Counted from the stretch's first letter, positions 1 to 8,370 are shown. The stretch is 26,732 bases of DNA from Desulfovibrio sp. OttesenSCG-928-G15 (GCA_030266525.1 JAJDIC010000022.1:1-26732); one strand, 5' to 3'. Notes: generated by a model not told the origin, from the sequence alone. Program-made: numbers and translations.

Positions 1-210
1 GAACAGGTGATAGACGCGAGCGTAGACATCAACCGGGGCGGCAAGCCCGCCGCCGTTGATGCCGTGCTCCTTACCGGGGAAGGCTACGAGCGGGCGGCAA
101 AAGGCGAGGACGCAACGGTGCCGGGTTTCCGGCTGCGGGTATCCAACGCCGCGGTTATTACCATGCAGTATATGCCGGATATTTCGCCCCTGATTTCCAT
201 GACGCGCTGA
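1..210 (+). CDS. C-terminal end of an unidentified protein (5'-truncated by window)
   Basis: The frame is open from the first base and stops with TGA at 208-210, leaving about 69 residues. A GTG at position 7 could be a start, but it has no ribosome-binding site in the window. The gene therefore most likely enters from the left. The visible residues show no motif I recognise. The end is rich in beta-prone residues and finishes DISPLISMTR. The stop is only 16 bases before the next start, so the two genes may share a transcript. Confidence 0.5.
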   Translation, partial: EQVIDASVDINRGGKPAAVDAVLLTGEGYERAAKGEDATVPGFRLRVSNAAVITMQYMPDISPLISMTR

Positions 211-226
211 AAAAGGAGTACCCCGT

Positions 227-1129
227 ATGCGAATCATGCTTCCGGCCATAACGTTCTGCCTGGCCGTTCTGCTTTGCGCGCCCGCCAGGGCGGCGGATGC
301 TGCAGAAGACGTCCCGCCCCCCTGGGAGGGACAGTACTGCAACGAGGAACGCTGCCTTGCCGTAACCAACCTTGACGAAGGTCCGGAGGGTGGCCTGTTC
401 TTCGATTTCGCCGTGACAACGGTGCGGGGTGAAACACTCGGCAAAGCGTCCGCCATGGTTGACGAGCACCGGGCTGGGTATAATGCTCTGTTGTTCGATC
501 TGGCTGAAAACGGTACCGCCATCACCATGTCTCTGGACCCGGAATTACCGCTGGAAGCGGACCAGACCTGGTTCCGGGAATGCCCCGGCCTGTATGCCCG
601 GGCCGGGGCTTTCACTCCCCCCCTCATCACGTTGGAAGGCGGCGGCGAATCCGCTTCCTTGACGGCGAAGAACATCCGGAACGGAAAGGAAGCCGCCCTT
701 GAAGCCCGCATACCGGATTTGGTACAGTTCATCCTGCGGCGCGGCACCCCCAACGGTACCAACCTTATAGCCGTTTATGGCGACACCGGTGAGAACCTGC
801 TGGGCACGCTTCCCCCGGCAATGCGCGGGTTTGACGGGTACGGTGAAATTGAGGAGGGGTTTTCCATCCAGTTCGCCGTCCGCGACCTGAACGGGGACAC
901 TGTTCCTGAGGTGCTCGTTGCCACGAGCGACGGCGCGGCTGTTCTTACTGCTGCCGTATTCGTTTACACGCCGCAGGGAATCAAGCGGTTCCACTGCTCC
1001 GGTGTGATTGAGGGGCAGAACGCGCTGCATGTGGATGCGAAGGGCGTCATCAGCGTACCCTACGGCTCGCAGGGCCTGTTTACAGAATACATCGTGGCCG
1101 CTGACGGCGCGATAACAGAAAGACGGTAA
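227..1129 (+). CDS. Secreted/periplasmic hypothetical protein
   Basis: This is a 300-residue protein starting at ATG 227, with AAGGAG at 213-218 as ribosome-binding site. Residues 1-22 form a classic Sec signal peptide: basic start, hydrophobic core, then an APARA-AD cleavage region. The mature part has paired cysteines in the N-terminal section (QYCNEERC). Near residues 220-240 is RDLNGDTVPEVLVATSDG, which resembles the Ca-binding DxNxD loops of FG-GAP/VCBS-type repeats. Export to the periplasm is well supported. The function is unknown, and I recognise no enzyme signature. It sits between the truncated gene and a tiny membrane-protein gene, all on the same strand. Confidence 0.75.
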   Translation: MRIMLPAITFCLAVLLCAPARAADAAEDVPPPWEGQYCNEERCLAVTNLDEGPEGGLFFDFAVTTVRGETLGKASAMVDEHRAGYNALLFDLAENGTAITMSLDPELPLEADQTWFRECPGLYARAGAFTPPLITLEGGGESASLTAKNIRNGKEAALEARIPDLVQFILRRGTPNGTNLIAVYGDTGENLLGTLPPAMRGFDGYGEIEEGFSIQFAVRDLNGDTVPEVLVATSDGAAVLTAAVFVYTPQGIKRFHCSGVIEGQNALHVDAKGVISVPYGSQGLFTEYIVAADGAITERR

Positions 1130-1141
1130 CGGGGTGGCGGC

Positions 1142-1234
1142 ATGGGACGTCTGAAAATTTTGGGTATCATCTTCATATGTTGCGCGGCCGTGTACTACGG
1201 GCTGGTGCTCATCCTCGCGGGGGGCATAGATTAG
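1142..1234 (+). CDS. Possible 30-residue single-pass membrane peptide
   Basis: An ATG 12 bases after the previous stop opens a 30-codon frame: MGRLKILGIIFICCAAVYYG and then a short hydrophobic tail ending GGID. A GGGGTGG stretch at 1131-1137 could serve as ribosome-binding site. The composition is one positively charged N-terminus plus one hydrophobic helix, typical of bacterial small membrane proteins. It probably belongs to the transcript of the secreted protein. A chance ORF cannot be excluded at this length. Confidence 0.4.
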   Translation: MGRLKILGIIFICCAAVYYGLVLILAGGID

Positions 1235-1392
1235 GGCTTGTAGGCAGATGAACATTGGGCCCAGCCGCTCCGGCAAATCCAAGGCAAGAATTTGAGGACA
1301 AATCCTTACAGAGCATGTATACATTTTCACCGCAACCATGCTCCGGAGGCATTGTTGTGGTGTCGGCGATGACTTACTCGCGGGAGCGGCGT

Positions 1393-2700
1393 ATGAATAT
1401 TCCCTCTTCTCAAAATCATGCGGTTCATGCGCACCTTGTGGAAATTTGCGAGCAGATTGCTCTGGGAAATTACGAGAAAGCCAAGGAACTGTTTGAATTT
1501 TCCTCCCGCGAGCAGGCGGACGAGGTTAACCGGCTTCTCGCGGAAGCTCTTTCCATGATGCTGGTGCGTATCGAAGCGCGCGAGTTTGAACGGGACCGCC
1601 TGCTCGCGGCGGTATCCGAAGCGCAGGAAGAATTGGAGCGGCATCGCGGCCGCCTGGCGGAAGAAAATAAACGGCTGCGGGCCAAGGTGCGGGAAAAAGA
1701 GCCCTCGTCGCGCATCGTCGGCAACGCCCCGGCCATGCAGGCGCTTCAGGTTCAGGCCGAGCGACTGGCCTCTTCGCGCGCCACTGTGCTCATCACCGGA
1801 GAAACCGGGTCGGGAAAGGGCGTTCTTGCCCGGCGCATTCACGATATCGGTCCGAGGGCGGGCAAGCCTTTTGTGGATATCAACTGCGCCGCCATACCGG
1901 CCTCTCTTCTGGAAAGCGAACTGTTCGGTATAGAGGCGGGCGTCGCCTCCGGCGTACAGGCCCGCATGGGCCGCTTTGAACAGGCAGACGGCGGCACACT
2001 GCTTCTGGATGAAATCGGCGATATGCCCCTTGAAAGTCAGGGGAAAATTCTGCACGTTCTCGAAAGCGGTACCGTGGAACGCATCGGCGGGCGCAAACGC
2101 ATTCCCGTGGACGTGCGCCTTATGGCCGCGACGCACAGGGATATTGAAGACCTTGTCAAACGCAGCCTGTTCCGGGAAGACCTGTTTTACCGGCTGCACG
2201 TTGTGCGCCTGCATATTCCCCCTCTTCGGGACCGGGCGGACGATATTCCCCTGCTGGTCAGCAAAATCCTTGACGAATTGGCGGCGGGTTCGCAAAGCGC
2301 GCCCCGCCGGGTCAGCCCGGACGCCCTGAACCTGCTCATGCGGCATACGTGGCCCGGAAATATCCGGGAACTGCGTCACGTTCTCGAACGGGCGCAACTG
2401 TTCGCCGAAGGTGTAAAAATCACGGCAGCGGAAGTTGCAGCATCTCTTCACGGTCACAACGCAGGCCAGACGCTTTCTCCCCCGTGGGAAGGCGTTCCGG
2501 GCGGCGATGCGCGGCTGCTTACCCTTGACGAAGCAATGGACAGGCATATCCGGGAAGCTTTGGCCCGGAACGGTGGCAACAAATCCCTCACTGCCCGTAT
2601 TTTGGGCATCAGCCGCGAGGGATTGCGCATGAAACTGGCACGGGTGGTCGAGCCGTCCGCCAGGGGGCCGCAAAAACGCCATGGAAAAATGGAACGGTAA
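1393..2700 (+). CDS. Sigma-54-dependent activator-like AAA+ regulator with altered GAFTGA loop
   Basis: This is a 435-residue enhancer-binding-protein-type regulator. Residues 1-110 hold a short alpha-helical, coiled-coil-prone input region, not a receiver domain. The AAA+ domain follows: Walker A GETGSGKG at 136-143, Walker B LLLDEIGD with Asp at 206, and the FREDLFYRL and WPGNIREL motifs. A Fis-type HTH (SLTARILGISREGLRMKL) lies near residue 397. The loop that contacts sigma-54, GAFTGA in the family, reads GVASGV at residues 183-188. The conserved Phe is lost. I chose ATG 1393 because GGGAGCGG lies just upstream. ATG 1369 or GTG 1357 (after GGAGG at 1344) are alternatives. It precedes the STAS/phosphatase genes and could control them or the lemA promoter downstream. 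Confidence 0.85.
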   Translation: MNIPSSQNHAVHAHLVEICEQIALGNYEKAKELFEFSSREQADEVNRLLAEALSMMLVRIEAREFERDRLLAAVSEAQEELERHRGRLAEENKRLRAKVREKEPSSRIVGNAPAMQALQVQAERLASSRATVLITGETGSGKGVLARRIHDIGPRAGKPFVDINCAAIPASLLESELFGIEAGVASGVQARMGRFEQADGGTLLLDEIGDMPLESQGKILHVLESGTVERIGGRKRIPVDVRLMAATHRDIEDLVKRSLFREDLFYRLHVVRLHIPPLRDRADDIPLLVSKILDELAAGSQSAPRRVSPDALNLLMRHTWPGNIRELRHVLERAQLFAEGVKITAAEVAASLHGHNAGQTLSPPWEGVPGGDARLLTLDEAMDRHIREALARNGGNKSLTARILGISREGLRMKLARVVEPSARGPQKRHGKMER

Positions 2701-2708
2701 TTGCTGTT

Positions 2709-2745
2709 GCATATACGGTATGCGAACGTCCCCTGGAAACGTTTC
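2709..2745. promoter_or_regulatory. Two small inverted repeats upstream of the STAS gene
   Basis: The 80-base gap before the STAS gene contains GCATA-tacgg-TATGC (2709-2723) and a perfect 10-bp palindrome GAAACGTTTC (2736-2745). Either could be an operator for the downstream three-gene operon. Both are short enough to occur by chance, and no clear sigma-70 or correctly spaced sigma-54 promoter is visible here. Confidence 0.25.
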
Positions 2746-2780
2746 GCTTACGTGACATTTTTGTATGGCTGGAGGGCACC

Positions 2781-3128
2781 ATGGAAATAACTGTGACCCA
2801 TATTGCCCCGGTGTATAAACTCTGCCTTTCCGGACGGTGGGATGCCTTCACGGCCAAAGAGTTTGAAAGCCTGACCGGGGAACTCGTTCACGATAAAAGT
2901 ATGCGCTTTGTCGTTCTGGACCTTTCCAACGTGGACTACGTCAGCTCCTTCGGGCTACGGAGCCTGCTGGGGCTAGGGAAAACGCTGGAACCGCTAGGTG
3001 GTGCCATTCATGTTGCCGCTCTGCGCCCGCAGGTGGAAAAAGTTTTCGTCGGGTGCGGCTTCGGCAGCCTGTTCCCCACCTTTGCCGATGCCGATGCAGC
3101 GGCGGCGGCCTTTTCGGACAGGGCGTGA
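2781..3128 (+). CDS. STAS-domain anti-sigma-factor antagonist-like protein (RsbV/SpoIIAA type)
   Basis: This 115-residue protein is the size of a stand-alone STAS domain. The start ATG 2781 follows GGAGGG. The central signature LDLSNVDYVSSFGLRSLL (residues 46-63) matches the STAS loop where RsbW-type kinases phosphorylate a serine. In SpoIIAA/RsbV the residue immediately before the Gly is the phosphorylated Ser. Here it is Phe57, with serines at 55 and 56, resembling the common SSAG variant. In the family, the unphosphorylated form binds the anti-sigma kinase and releases its partner. The gene overlaps the next one by 4 bases (GTGA), and the kinase and phosphatase domains it should work with are encoded directly downstream. 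Confidence 0.85.
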   Translation: MEITVTHIAPVYKLCLSGRWDAFTAKEFESLTGELVHDKSMRFVVLDLSNVDYVSSFGLRSLLGLGKTLEPLGGAIHVAALRPQVEKVFVGCGFGSLFPTFADADAAAAAFSDRA

Positions 3129-5107
3129 GCAACCCGCGCGGAAAACCCTTTTCCTCGGTATCGCTGCCGCGCCGTCTGGGCGTGCGTTTCACCTTACCGC
3201 TTTTATTCGTTCTTCTTCTTTTTTCCGCAAGCATGCTCGGCATGGGCTACCGCAACGCCAGGGAGCAGGTTTTTGCCGGAGCCGCCGCCTACATCCGCCA
3301 GTTGGAGGCCTTTGCCACGTTGCAGGAAGCCTACGCCCGGCAGTGGATCGAAGGGAGCGTCATGCCCATTGTGCGGGCATTGGAAGATGCCGGGCCGGAA
3401 CGCTATTACGCTTACGAAAGCCAACGCCTGCGCCTGGAAAACGCCATTATGGCAGCCATGCCTGCCGGGCAGGGGCAGATGGGCATTCGCGTGTACCTGG
3501 AAGACGGAAAGGGCGGGCGGCACGGCATCAGCTTCGCCAGGGGAAAAGCCCCGTTGCGGTTCACCCCCGGTGAAGATGAGGTGCGCCGCGCGTTCCATGC
3601 GGTCGCGGAAGACAAGGGCGCGTGGCAAACGTACGTGGAGGGAAACACCGAGAGCGGGGGCGGGACGAAAAAAAACCTGATCGCCCAGTATTACACGCCG
3701 GTATTCAAACGGAATTCCCAGGGGCAGTGGTCCCGGTTCGGCGTTCTGGCGGTGGAGGTCACCCTTTCCTGGCTTGCGGACCGCATTCACACCATCAGCA
3801 CCACCCCCGACGCGCATATTTTTTTCATGGACAGGGACGGAGCCTGGACCCTGCCCGAACCTTCCGTTACGGCGGGCAATCTCGGCCTGTCGCAACTGCA
3901 CCGCAGCATGGCCGCCAAGCAGGCCGGGCAGTCGCTTGTCACCTGGAAGGGGCAGCCCCAGGTGGCAGCGTACAGGCCGCTCGGTTCCGGCGATCTCATG
4001 CTCGGCATCTTTATCCCGGAAAAAGGCCTTTTCGGCAGTCTTGATCGTATGGTCATGCTGTTCGCGGCCGCTGGGTTGAGCCTGTTCCTGTTCGCACTGC
4101 TCTCCCTGCGCAGGACAACGGAACTCATATTGCGCCCGCTGCGCAGTTTGAGCCGCGACGCGGACCGCCTCTCTGCCGGTGATTTCAGCTATGAGCCGTC
4201 CGAAGGCGCCGGGGCGACCGCGCCGTTTTCCCTTTTCAGCGGGCATCCGCGCTGGCCGGACGAACCGGGGCGGTTGCGCAACGCTTCCGCACAACTGCGC
4301 GTGGCCCTGCGGCAGCGTCAGCGGGACCTTACCCTGCTTGCCGCCACCAGAGAACGCCTGTTCGGGGAAATCGCCCTCGCGGGGAAGCTGCAACACAACC
4401 TGCGGCGCGGGAGCTCGGAAGTGCCGGAGAATATCCTGCTCGCCGCGGAACTTCGTCCCGCAGGACATATCGCGCAGGATATCCTGGACTGCTTCCCCCA
4501 GAATCCGGATACGCTCTGTCTTGTCGCGGCCAGTGTGACGGCGCACGGCGTTCCGGCTGCGCTTCTGATGGACAGGGTTATACCTCTTTTGCGTGAACTG
4601 CTCGTCCACGGAGCCTCTCCGGCAGAAGCTCTCAAAAACGCGAATATTATTATTCATTCTTATGCCCCCATAGACAAAACGGAAATTTCCGCCTTTGTTT
4701 CCGTGTTCATCGGCGCACTTCGCGCGACCGACGGGGTGCTCACCTGGGCCGGAGCCGGGAAAAACCCGCCCTACAGGGTGTTTGCCGGTACGGCGGAGGC
4801 ACTTCCCTGGTCCGGCGATCTCCCGTTGGGCGTCAAACGGAATGCGGCCTACCAGAATCAGACTCTCGCCCTGCGGCCAGGGGAAACCCTGTTTCTCTGC
4901 GGCGGCAGGCTTCTCGCCATGCCGTCGCCTTTGGGAACGGTGTTTGGTGAGGACCGTCTGCTCTCCCTTTTGAAAGCCTTCACCGGAACACCGGCGAAAC
5001 TCTTGGAAACCGTTCTTGCGGACTGTCTCGCCCATACGCAAAGTGAAACCCCGCCCGAAGACATAGCGGTACTGGCGGCGCGCTGGCTGGGGGAGAGGCA
5101 GGTATGA
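3125..5107 (+). CDS. Membrane sensor with degenerate PP2C/SpoIIE domain (probable pseudophosphatase)
   Basis: This protein has about 660 residues from GTG 3125, which overlaps the STAS stop codon. Transmembrane helices lie near residues 22-42 and 308-328. They bracket a periplasmic sensor region of about 265 residues, followed by a HAMP-like linker (ILRPLRSLSRDADRLSAGDF). The C-terminal part aligns with RsbU-type PP2C, but acidic metal ligands are lost. The family GDVxGKGxPA is VAASVTAHGVPA, so Asp becomes Ser470. The family TDG is CGG (residues 592-594). DDIT is EDIA (645-648). Asp452 of the first motif (AQDILDCF) remains. The fold is probably kept and dephosphorylation probably lost, so a regulatory or scaffold role beside the active paralogue is likely. 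It overlaps the next gene by 4 bases (ATGA). Confidence 0.8.
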   Translation: MSNPRGKPFSSVSLPRRLGVRFTLPLLFVLLLFSASMLGMGYRNAREQVFAGAAAYIRQLEAFATLQEAYARQWIEGSVMPIVRALEDAGPERYYAYESQRLRLENAIMAAMPAGQGQMGIRVYLEDGKGGRHGISFARGKAPLRFTPGEDEVRRAFHAVAEDKGAWQTYVEGNTESGGGTKKNLIAQYYTPVFKRNSQGQWSRFGVLAVEVTLSWLADRIHTISTTPDAHIFFMDRDGAWTLPEPSVTAGNLGLSQLHRSMAAKQAGQSLVTWKGQPQVAAYRPLGSGDLMLGIFIPEKGLFGSLDRMVMLFAAAGLSLFLFALLSLRRTTELILRPLRSLSRDADRLSAGDFSYEPSEGAGATAPFSLFSGHPRWPDEPGRLRNASAQLRVALRQRQRDLTLLAATRERLFGEIALAGKLQHNLRRGSSEVPENILLAAELRPAGHIAQDILDCFPQNPDTLCLVAASVTAHGVPAALLMDRVIPLLRELLVHGASPAEALKNANIIIHSYAPIDKTEISAFVSVFIGALRATDGVLTWAGAGKNPPYRVFAGTAEALPWSGDLPLGVKRNAAYQNQTLALRPGETLFLCGGRLLAMPSPLGTVFGEDRLLSLLKAFTGTPAKLLETVLADCLAHTQSETPPEDIAVLAARWLGERQV

Positions 5108-7764
5108 GTACGCCCCTTCCTGTGCATTTGCCCGGCGCGGTCGTTCCAGCGAACGGCGAGAACGAATGCCTTTCCCTGTCGTTTGCCGCTGAACTCGGCA
5201 TGGTGGAAGGGCTTTTGTCCCTTGCCGATGAGTGGGCGGCGCATCGCGGAACGTATAAAGACGACCGGACATCTCTCAGGCTCGTCCTTGAGGAACTGCT
5301 TCTCAACCTTTGCCTGCATGCGAACAGCCGGGCCAAAGGCAAGGAAGTGCGGGCCGATCTCGTCATAACGCCGGTTTACGCAACGGATGAAACCGTGCCG
5401 GGAAACGATGCCGCACCGCATCAGGGGCCACGCCGGATACAGCGGCTTACCGTAATCTTGCAGGATACGGGACCGGCATTCAACCCTCTGAAAAATGACG
5501 GCCTCACGCCCGGCTCCGCCAGCACACTTCAGGAAGCCGTACCCGGCGGCCACGGCCTGACCCTGGTCCGCCTGCTTACAACGGAACGGGAGTACACCCG
5601 CCGTCACGGAAACAATCTCCTGAAGCTGTCCCTTGTCTGCACCGGGCCGGGAACGGCCTCTGCCGCCGCGCACGGTGCGTCTGCCCCCTCCTCCTCCGGG
5701 GCCGCCGCGTCCGGGAAGGCGTTTTTTACGGCATTGCCGCGCCTGTGGCACGGCAATCTGGTTACCAGACAGACCGCGCTTTTTTTCTGCATATCGCTTG
5801 TCATGCTGTGGGGAGGGCTGCTTTTTTATTATCTGGCCGCTGGCGATTCCCGCCGGGAAAATTGCCGGAAACTGTGCGCACAGGCCCTGCACACCCAGAA
5901 CATTGCAAGCTCGACGTTTCTGGAACGCCTTGGCCAGAGTTTTGTCCAGTTCACGCAGGGCCTTGATGCGCTTCCCGACCATGCGGCGATTCTGGATGAC
6001 GACGATGCGTTTTTTGAATCCTTGCGGGATGGCGTTCTCATCCGCACGGTGACGGCGGATACAGCCGTGCTTGGGGTGGTCAGGGGAGAACGCGGTAAGC
6101 CGGGCGCGACGTTGCTGTACAGAACGGGCGACTCGGTCAGTCGCCTTCTTCTGCCGCTCGATTTTGATGCGTTTGTGGAGAAATCCGCTGCTGGCGGCGG
6201 GTCTGCTGTCAGCGGTCGCTCAGTATGGGCAGGCCCCATCCGCGATCTGCCGGGAGATGCCGGAAAAAGACACGCGGGTATGCTGCTCGCCAAATTCGTA
6301 GGGGGCGAAAACGACAAAGCTGTATGGGTCGGCCTTGTTATCACCATGCCGTGGATTGCCGCGACGCTGGACGCGCTCTCCGGGTTTGATTACGTGGCCT
6401 CGGCTTTCGTTACCGAGAAAGGGGAGTACATCGTCTATCCTCCGGGAAGAAGCGTCCACAACGGGCCGCAAAGCTTGGAAGACGAAGCGGCTTCACCGGC
6501 AATGCGTGAACTTATCGGGGCTGTCAGGAATCGGGAAAACGGAATGATTCCCCTGGCAGATATTTTTCCAGACAAAACTTCCGCCTGGGCCGTGCCGTGG
6601 CGCGGGGAGACCACCCTGGCCTTTGCTCACATGACAATACCCGGCTGGAGCTTCCTGCTGCTCGTTCCTTCCGACAAAGTGGGGAGCACGCCGCCCTCCC
6701 TGCCGCTTCCCATGCTTCTGCTGGCGGTGTTCGGGCCTTTTCTTGTCGCCGCTACCGCAAGGAAAGCCGCTTCCGGCGTTATCCGACCTCTGGAACGGCT
6801 TTCCGATGCGTTACGGAAGATCGCGGACGGCGACCTGGATACGCCGTTGCCCGCAGCTCAGGCGCGTGACGAAATAAGCGGCATGCTGCACGCTTTTGAG
6901 CACGTTCGCGTCACATTGAAACATTCTTTCGCCAATCTGATGGAAGCGACGGCAGCGGAGCAGCGCGTGCGCAACGAACTGACGCTCGCGCGGTCCATAC
7001 AGAAATCCATGCTGCCGGCATCCCCGCCGGATGTTCCCGGTATCCGCTTCGCCACAAGCATCGACATGGCCGGGGAAGTCTGCGGTGACCTTTTCGACTG
7101 CTTTACACTGCCCGGCGAGCCGGATAGTGCTTACTGCCTCATCGGTGATGTCTGCGGCAAGGGTATTCCGGCCTCGGTCGTTATGAGCCGGGCCATGGTT
7201 CTGGCCCGCTCGTTCCTTCTGTCCGGCGAGACACTGCCGGGTACGCTCGCCCGACTTAATGACGCATTGTTGCGTTCCAGCGATTCCCTGATGTTCGTGA
7301 CGCTCATGGTGGCCAGGCTGGAGGGGAAAACGGGCCGTTTTGCCTGGGCGTCTGCCGGGCATCCGCCCCCCCTGATCGGGGCCGCATCCGCCGGTGGAAA
7401 AATATATGTTTCCGGGAGTCTTCCCTGGAGCGGGGAACTGGTGCTCGGCGTGAAGCCCGGATGCGCCTATACGGAGTATGCCGTACAACTGGCACGGGGC
7501 CAGTCGATATTGCTGTATACCGATGGTGCTGACGAGGCCATGGCTTCTGAAGCCGCGTCTTCCCCCCTGCAACCTGGCCGAACCGAAGGGATGCGCATTT
7601 TCGGTGAGGACAGGCTGCAAGCGGTCTTCACCTCGGCTTGCGGAAGCGGCGCGGCTGGGCCGCAGGCTGTGCTGGATGAGGTTCGCGCCGCGCTGGCCTC
7701 CCATATGGGCGCATCTCCTTGCGACGATATTACGCTCATCGTCGTCCGCTGGGACGGTGCCTGA
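5104..7764 (+). CDS. Fusion of RsbW-like kinase, membrane sensor, HAMP and PP2C phosphatase
   Basis: This 886-residue protein starts at ATG 5104, overlapping the previous stop. Residues 1-180 are a GHKL/HATPase anti-sigma-kinase-like domain: N-box EELLLNLCLHA near 63-73, DTGPAFNP near 121, GGHGLTLVR near 148. Transmembrane helices near 222-245 and 535-555 enclose an extracytoplasmic sensor. A HAMP segment follows (IRPLERLSDALRKIADGDL). The C-terminal SpoIIE/PP2C domain keeps its ligands: CGD with Asp662, GDVCGKG with Asp682, SAGHPPPLI, YTDG with Asp807, and CDDIT at 874-875. In partner-switching pathways RsbW phosphorylates and RsbU dephosphorylates the STAS protein. Here both activities appear in one chain, with a candidate substrate two genes upstream. 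A disordered Ala/Ser/Pro linker (residues 185-205) joins kinase and sensor. Confidence 0.85.
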   Translation: MSTPLPVHLPGAVVPANGENECLSLSFAAELGMVEGLLSLADEWAAHRGTYKDDRTSLRLVLEELLLNLCLHANSRAKGKEVRADLVITPVYATDETVPGNDAAPHQGPRRIQRLTVILQDTGPAFNPLKNDGLTPGSASTLQEAVPGGHGLTLVRLLTTEREYTRRHGNNLLKLSLVCTGPGTASAAAHGASAPSSSGAAASGKAFFTALPRLWHGNLVTRQTALFFCISLVMLWGGLLFYYLAAGDSRRENCRKLCAQALHTQNIASSTFLERLGQSFVQFTQGLDALPDHAAILDDDDAFFESLRDGVLIRTVTADTAVLGVVRGERGKPGATLLYRTGDSVSRLLLPLDFDAFVEKSAAGGGSAVSGRSVWAGPIRDLPGDAGKRHAGMLLAKFVGGENDKAVWVGLVITMPWIAATLDALSGFDYVASAFVTEKGEYIVYPPGRSVHNGPQSLEDEAASPAMRELIGAVRNRENGMIPLADIFPDKTSAWAVPWRGETTLAFAHMTIPGWSFLLLVPSDKVGSTPPSLPLPMLLLAVFGPFLVAATARKAASGVIRPLERLSDALRKIADGDLDTPLPAAQARDEISGMLHAFEHVRVTLKHSFANLMEATAAEQRVRNELTLARSIQKSMLPASPPDVPGIRFATSIDMAGEVCGDLFDCFTLPGEPDSAYCLIGDVCGKGIPASVVMSRAMVLARSFLLSGETLPGTLARLNDALLRSSDSLMFVTLMVARLEGKTGRFAWASAGHPPPLIGAASAGGKIYVSGSLPWSGELVLGVKPGCAYTEYAVQLARGQSILLYTDGADEAMASEAASSPLQPGRTEGMRIFGEDRLQAVFTSACGSGAAGPQAVLDEVRAALASHMGASPCDDITLIVVRWDGA

Positions 7765-7805
7765 GTTACTGCACATATCCGCGTGCGCGTTGTCAAAATT
7801 GTCTC

Positions 7806-7818
7806 GCCGGAATCCGGC
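7806..7818. terminator. Short hairpin between convergent genes
   Basis: GCCGG-aat-CCGGC sits directly beyond the stop of the minus-strand lemA-like gene. On that strand it is followed by GAGACAATTTTG, giving a weak T-rich tail. It is a plausible terminator for lemA and might also act on the plus-strand operon. The stem is only 5 bp. Confidence 0.4.
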
Positions 7819-8370
7819 TCAAAATTCCATCTTCACGTCTTCTTTCTTTTTCTCGTCTGCTTCAAAGAACTCCTTGGCGGTATGCTTGTGGAGGCTGCCG
7901 ACTATGCTGGCGGGAAAGCTCACAAGGAGCTGGTTGAACGACGAAACGTTCATGTTGTAAATTCTGCGTGCGGCCTGGAGGTGATCTTCCACTTCCACAA
8001 CGGCCCTCTGGAGTTCCTTGAAATTCTCGCTGGAGCGGAGTTCGGGGTACGCTTCCGCCATCAGGTGTATTCTGCTCGCAACACCGTCCAGCTGCCGGTT
8101 CGCCTCGGAACGCTCTGCCATGCTCATGCCCTTGCGGAGCGTCACTAGTGCCGCCAGGGTTTCGGATTCATGTCCGGCATAGGCTTTGGTCACGTCCAGC
8201 ATCTTGGTGAGCGTGTCGTACCGCTTGGTCAGGCCCACATCAATACCGGAATCTGCCTCGGCTATTTTCACCACCAACTGCGCGAATTTGTTCATCGTCG
8301 AAATGTACCAGAGTACGCTTCCGCCCCCGATAGCCGCCACAACAAGCAATAGTACCGCACCGTCACTCAT
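7819..8370 (-). CDS. lemA: LemA family protein
   Basis: This 183-residue protein starts at ATG 8370 after AAGGAGAAC. It has one N-terminal membrane helix (GAVLLLVVAAIGGGSVLWYI). A long helical domain follows, with family features such as the opening NKF..LVVKIAEADSGIDV.L.KRYD.L, the helix A.R.YNMNV, and FN.LL.SFP in the last third. LemA proteins are membrane-anchored coiled-coil proteins of poorly defined role. The C-terminus ends in a charged KKKEDVKMEF tail. The gene is convergent to the phosphatase operon and has its own sigma-54-like promoter, which may place it under the activator encoded nearby. Confidence 0.85.
   Translation of the reverse strand: MSDGAVLLLVVAAIGGGSVLWYISTMNKFAQLVVKIAEADSGIDVGLTKRYDTLTKMLDVTKAYAGHESETLAALVTLRKGMSMAERSEANRQLDGVASRIHLMAEAYPELRSSENFKELQRAVVEVEDHLQAARRIYNMNVSSFNQLLVSFPASIVGSLHKHTAKEFFEADEKKKEDVKMEF

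Noticed and set aside
1255..1392. Upstream ATG for the sigma-54 activator
   Set aside because: No ribosome-binding site lies at 1255 and the extra residues are not domain-like. Starts at 1393 (or 1369/1357) fit better.
2734..2749. Possible sigma-54 promoter TGGAAACGTTTCGC before the STAS gene
   Set aside because: The GG-to-GC spacing is one base short and the -24 element matches poorly.
3203..5272. Long minus-strand open frame opposite the pseudophosphatase (also 1327-2712 and 6811-7776)
   Set aside because: GC-rich codon bias opens antisense frames. The products are Arg/Gly/Pro-rich with no domains, while the plus-strand proteins are clear.
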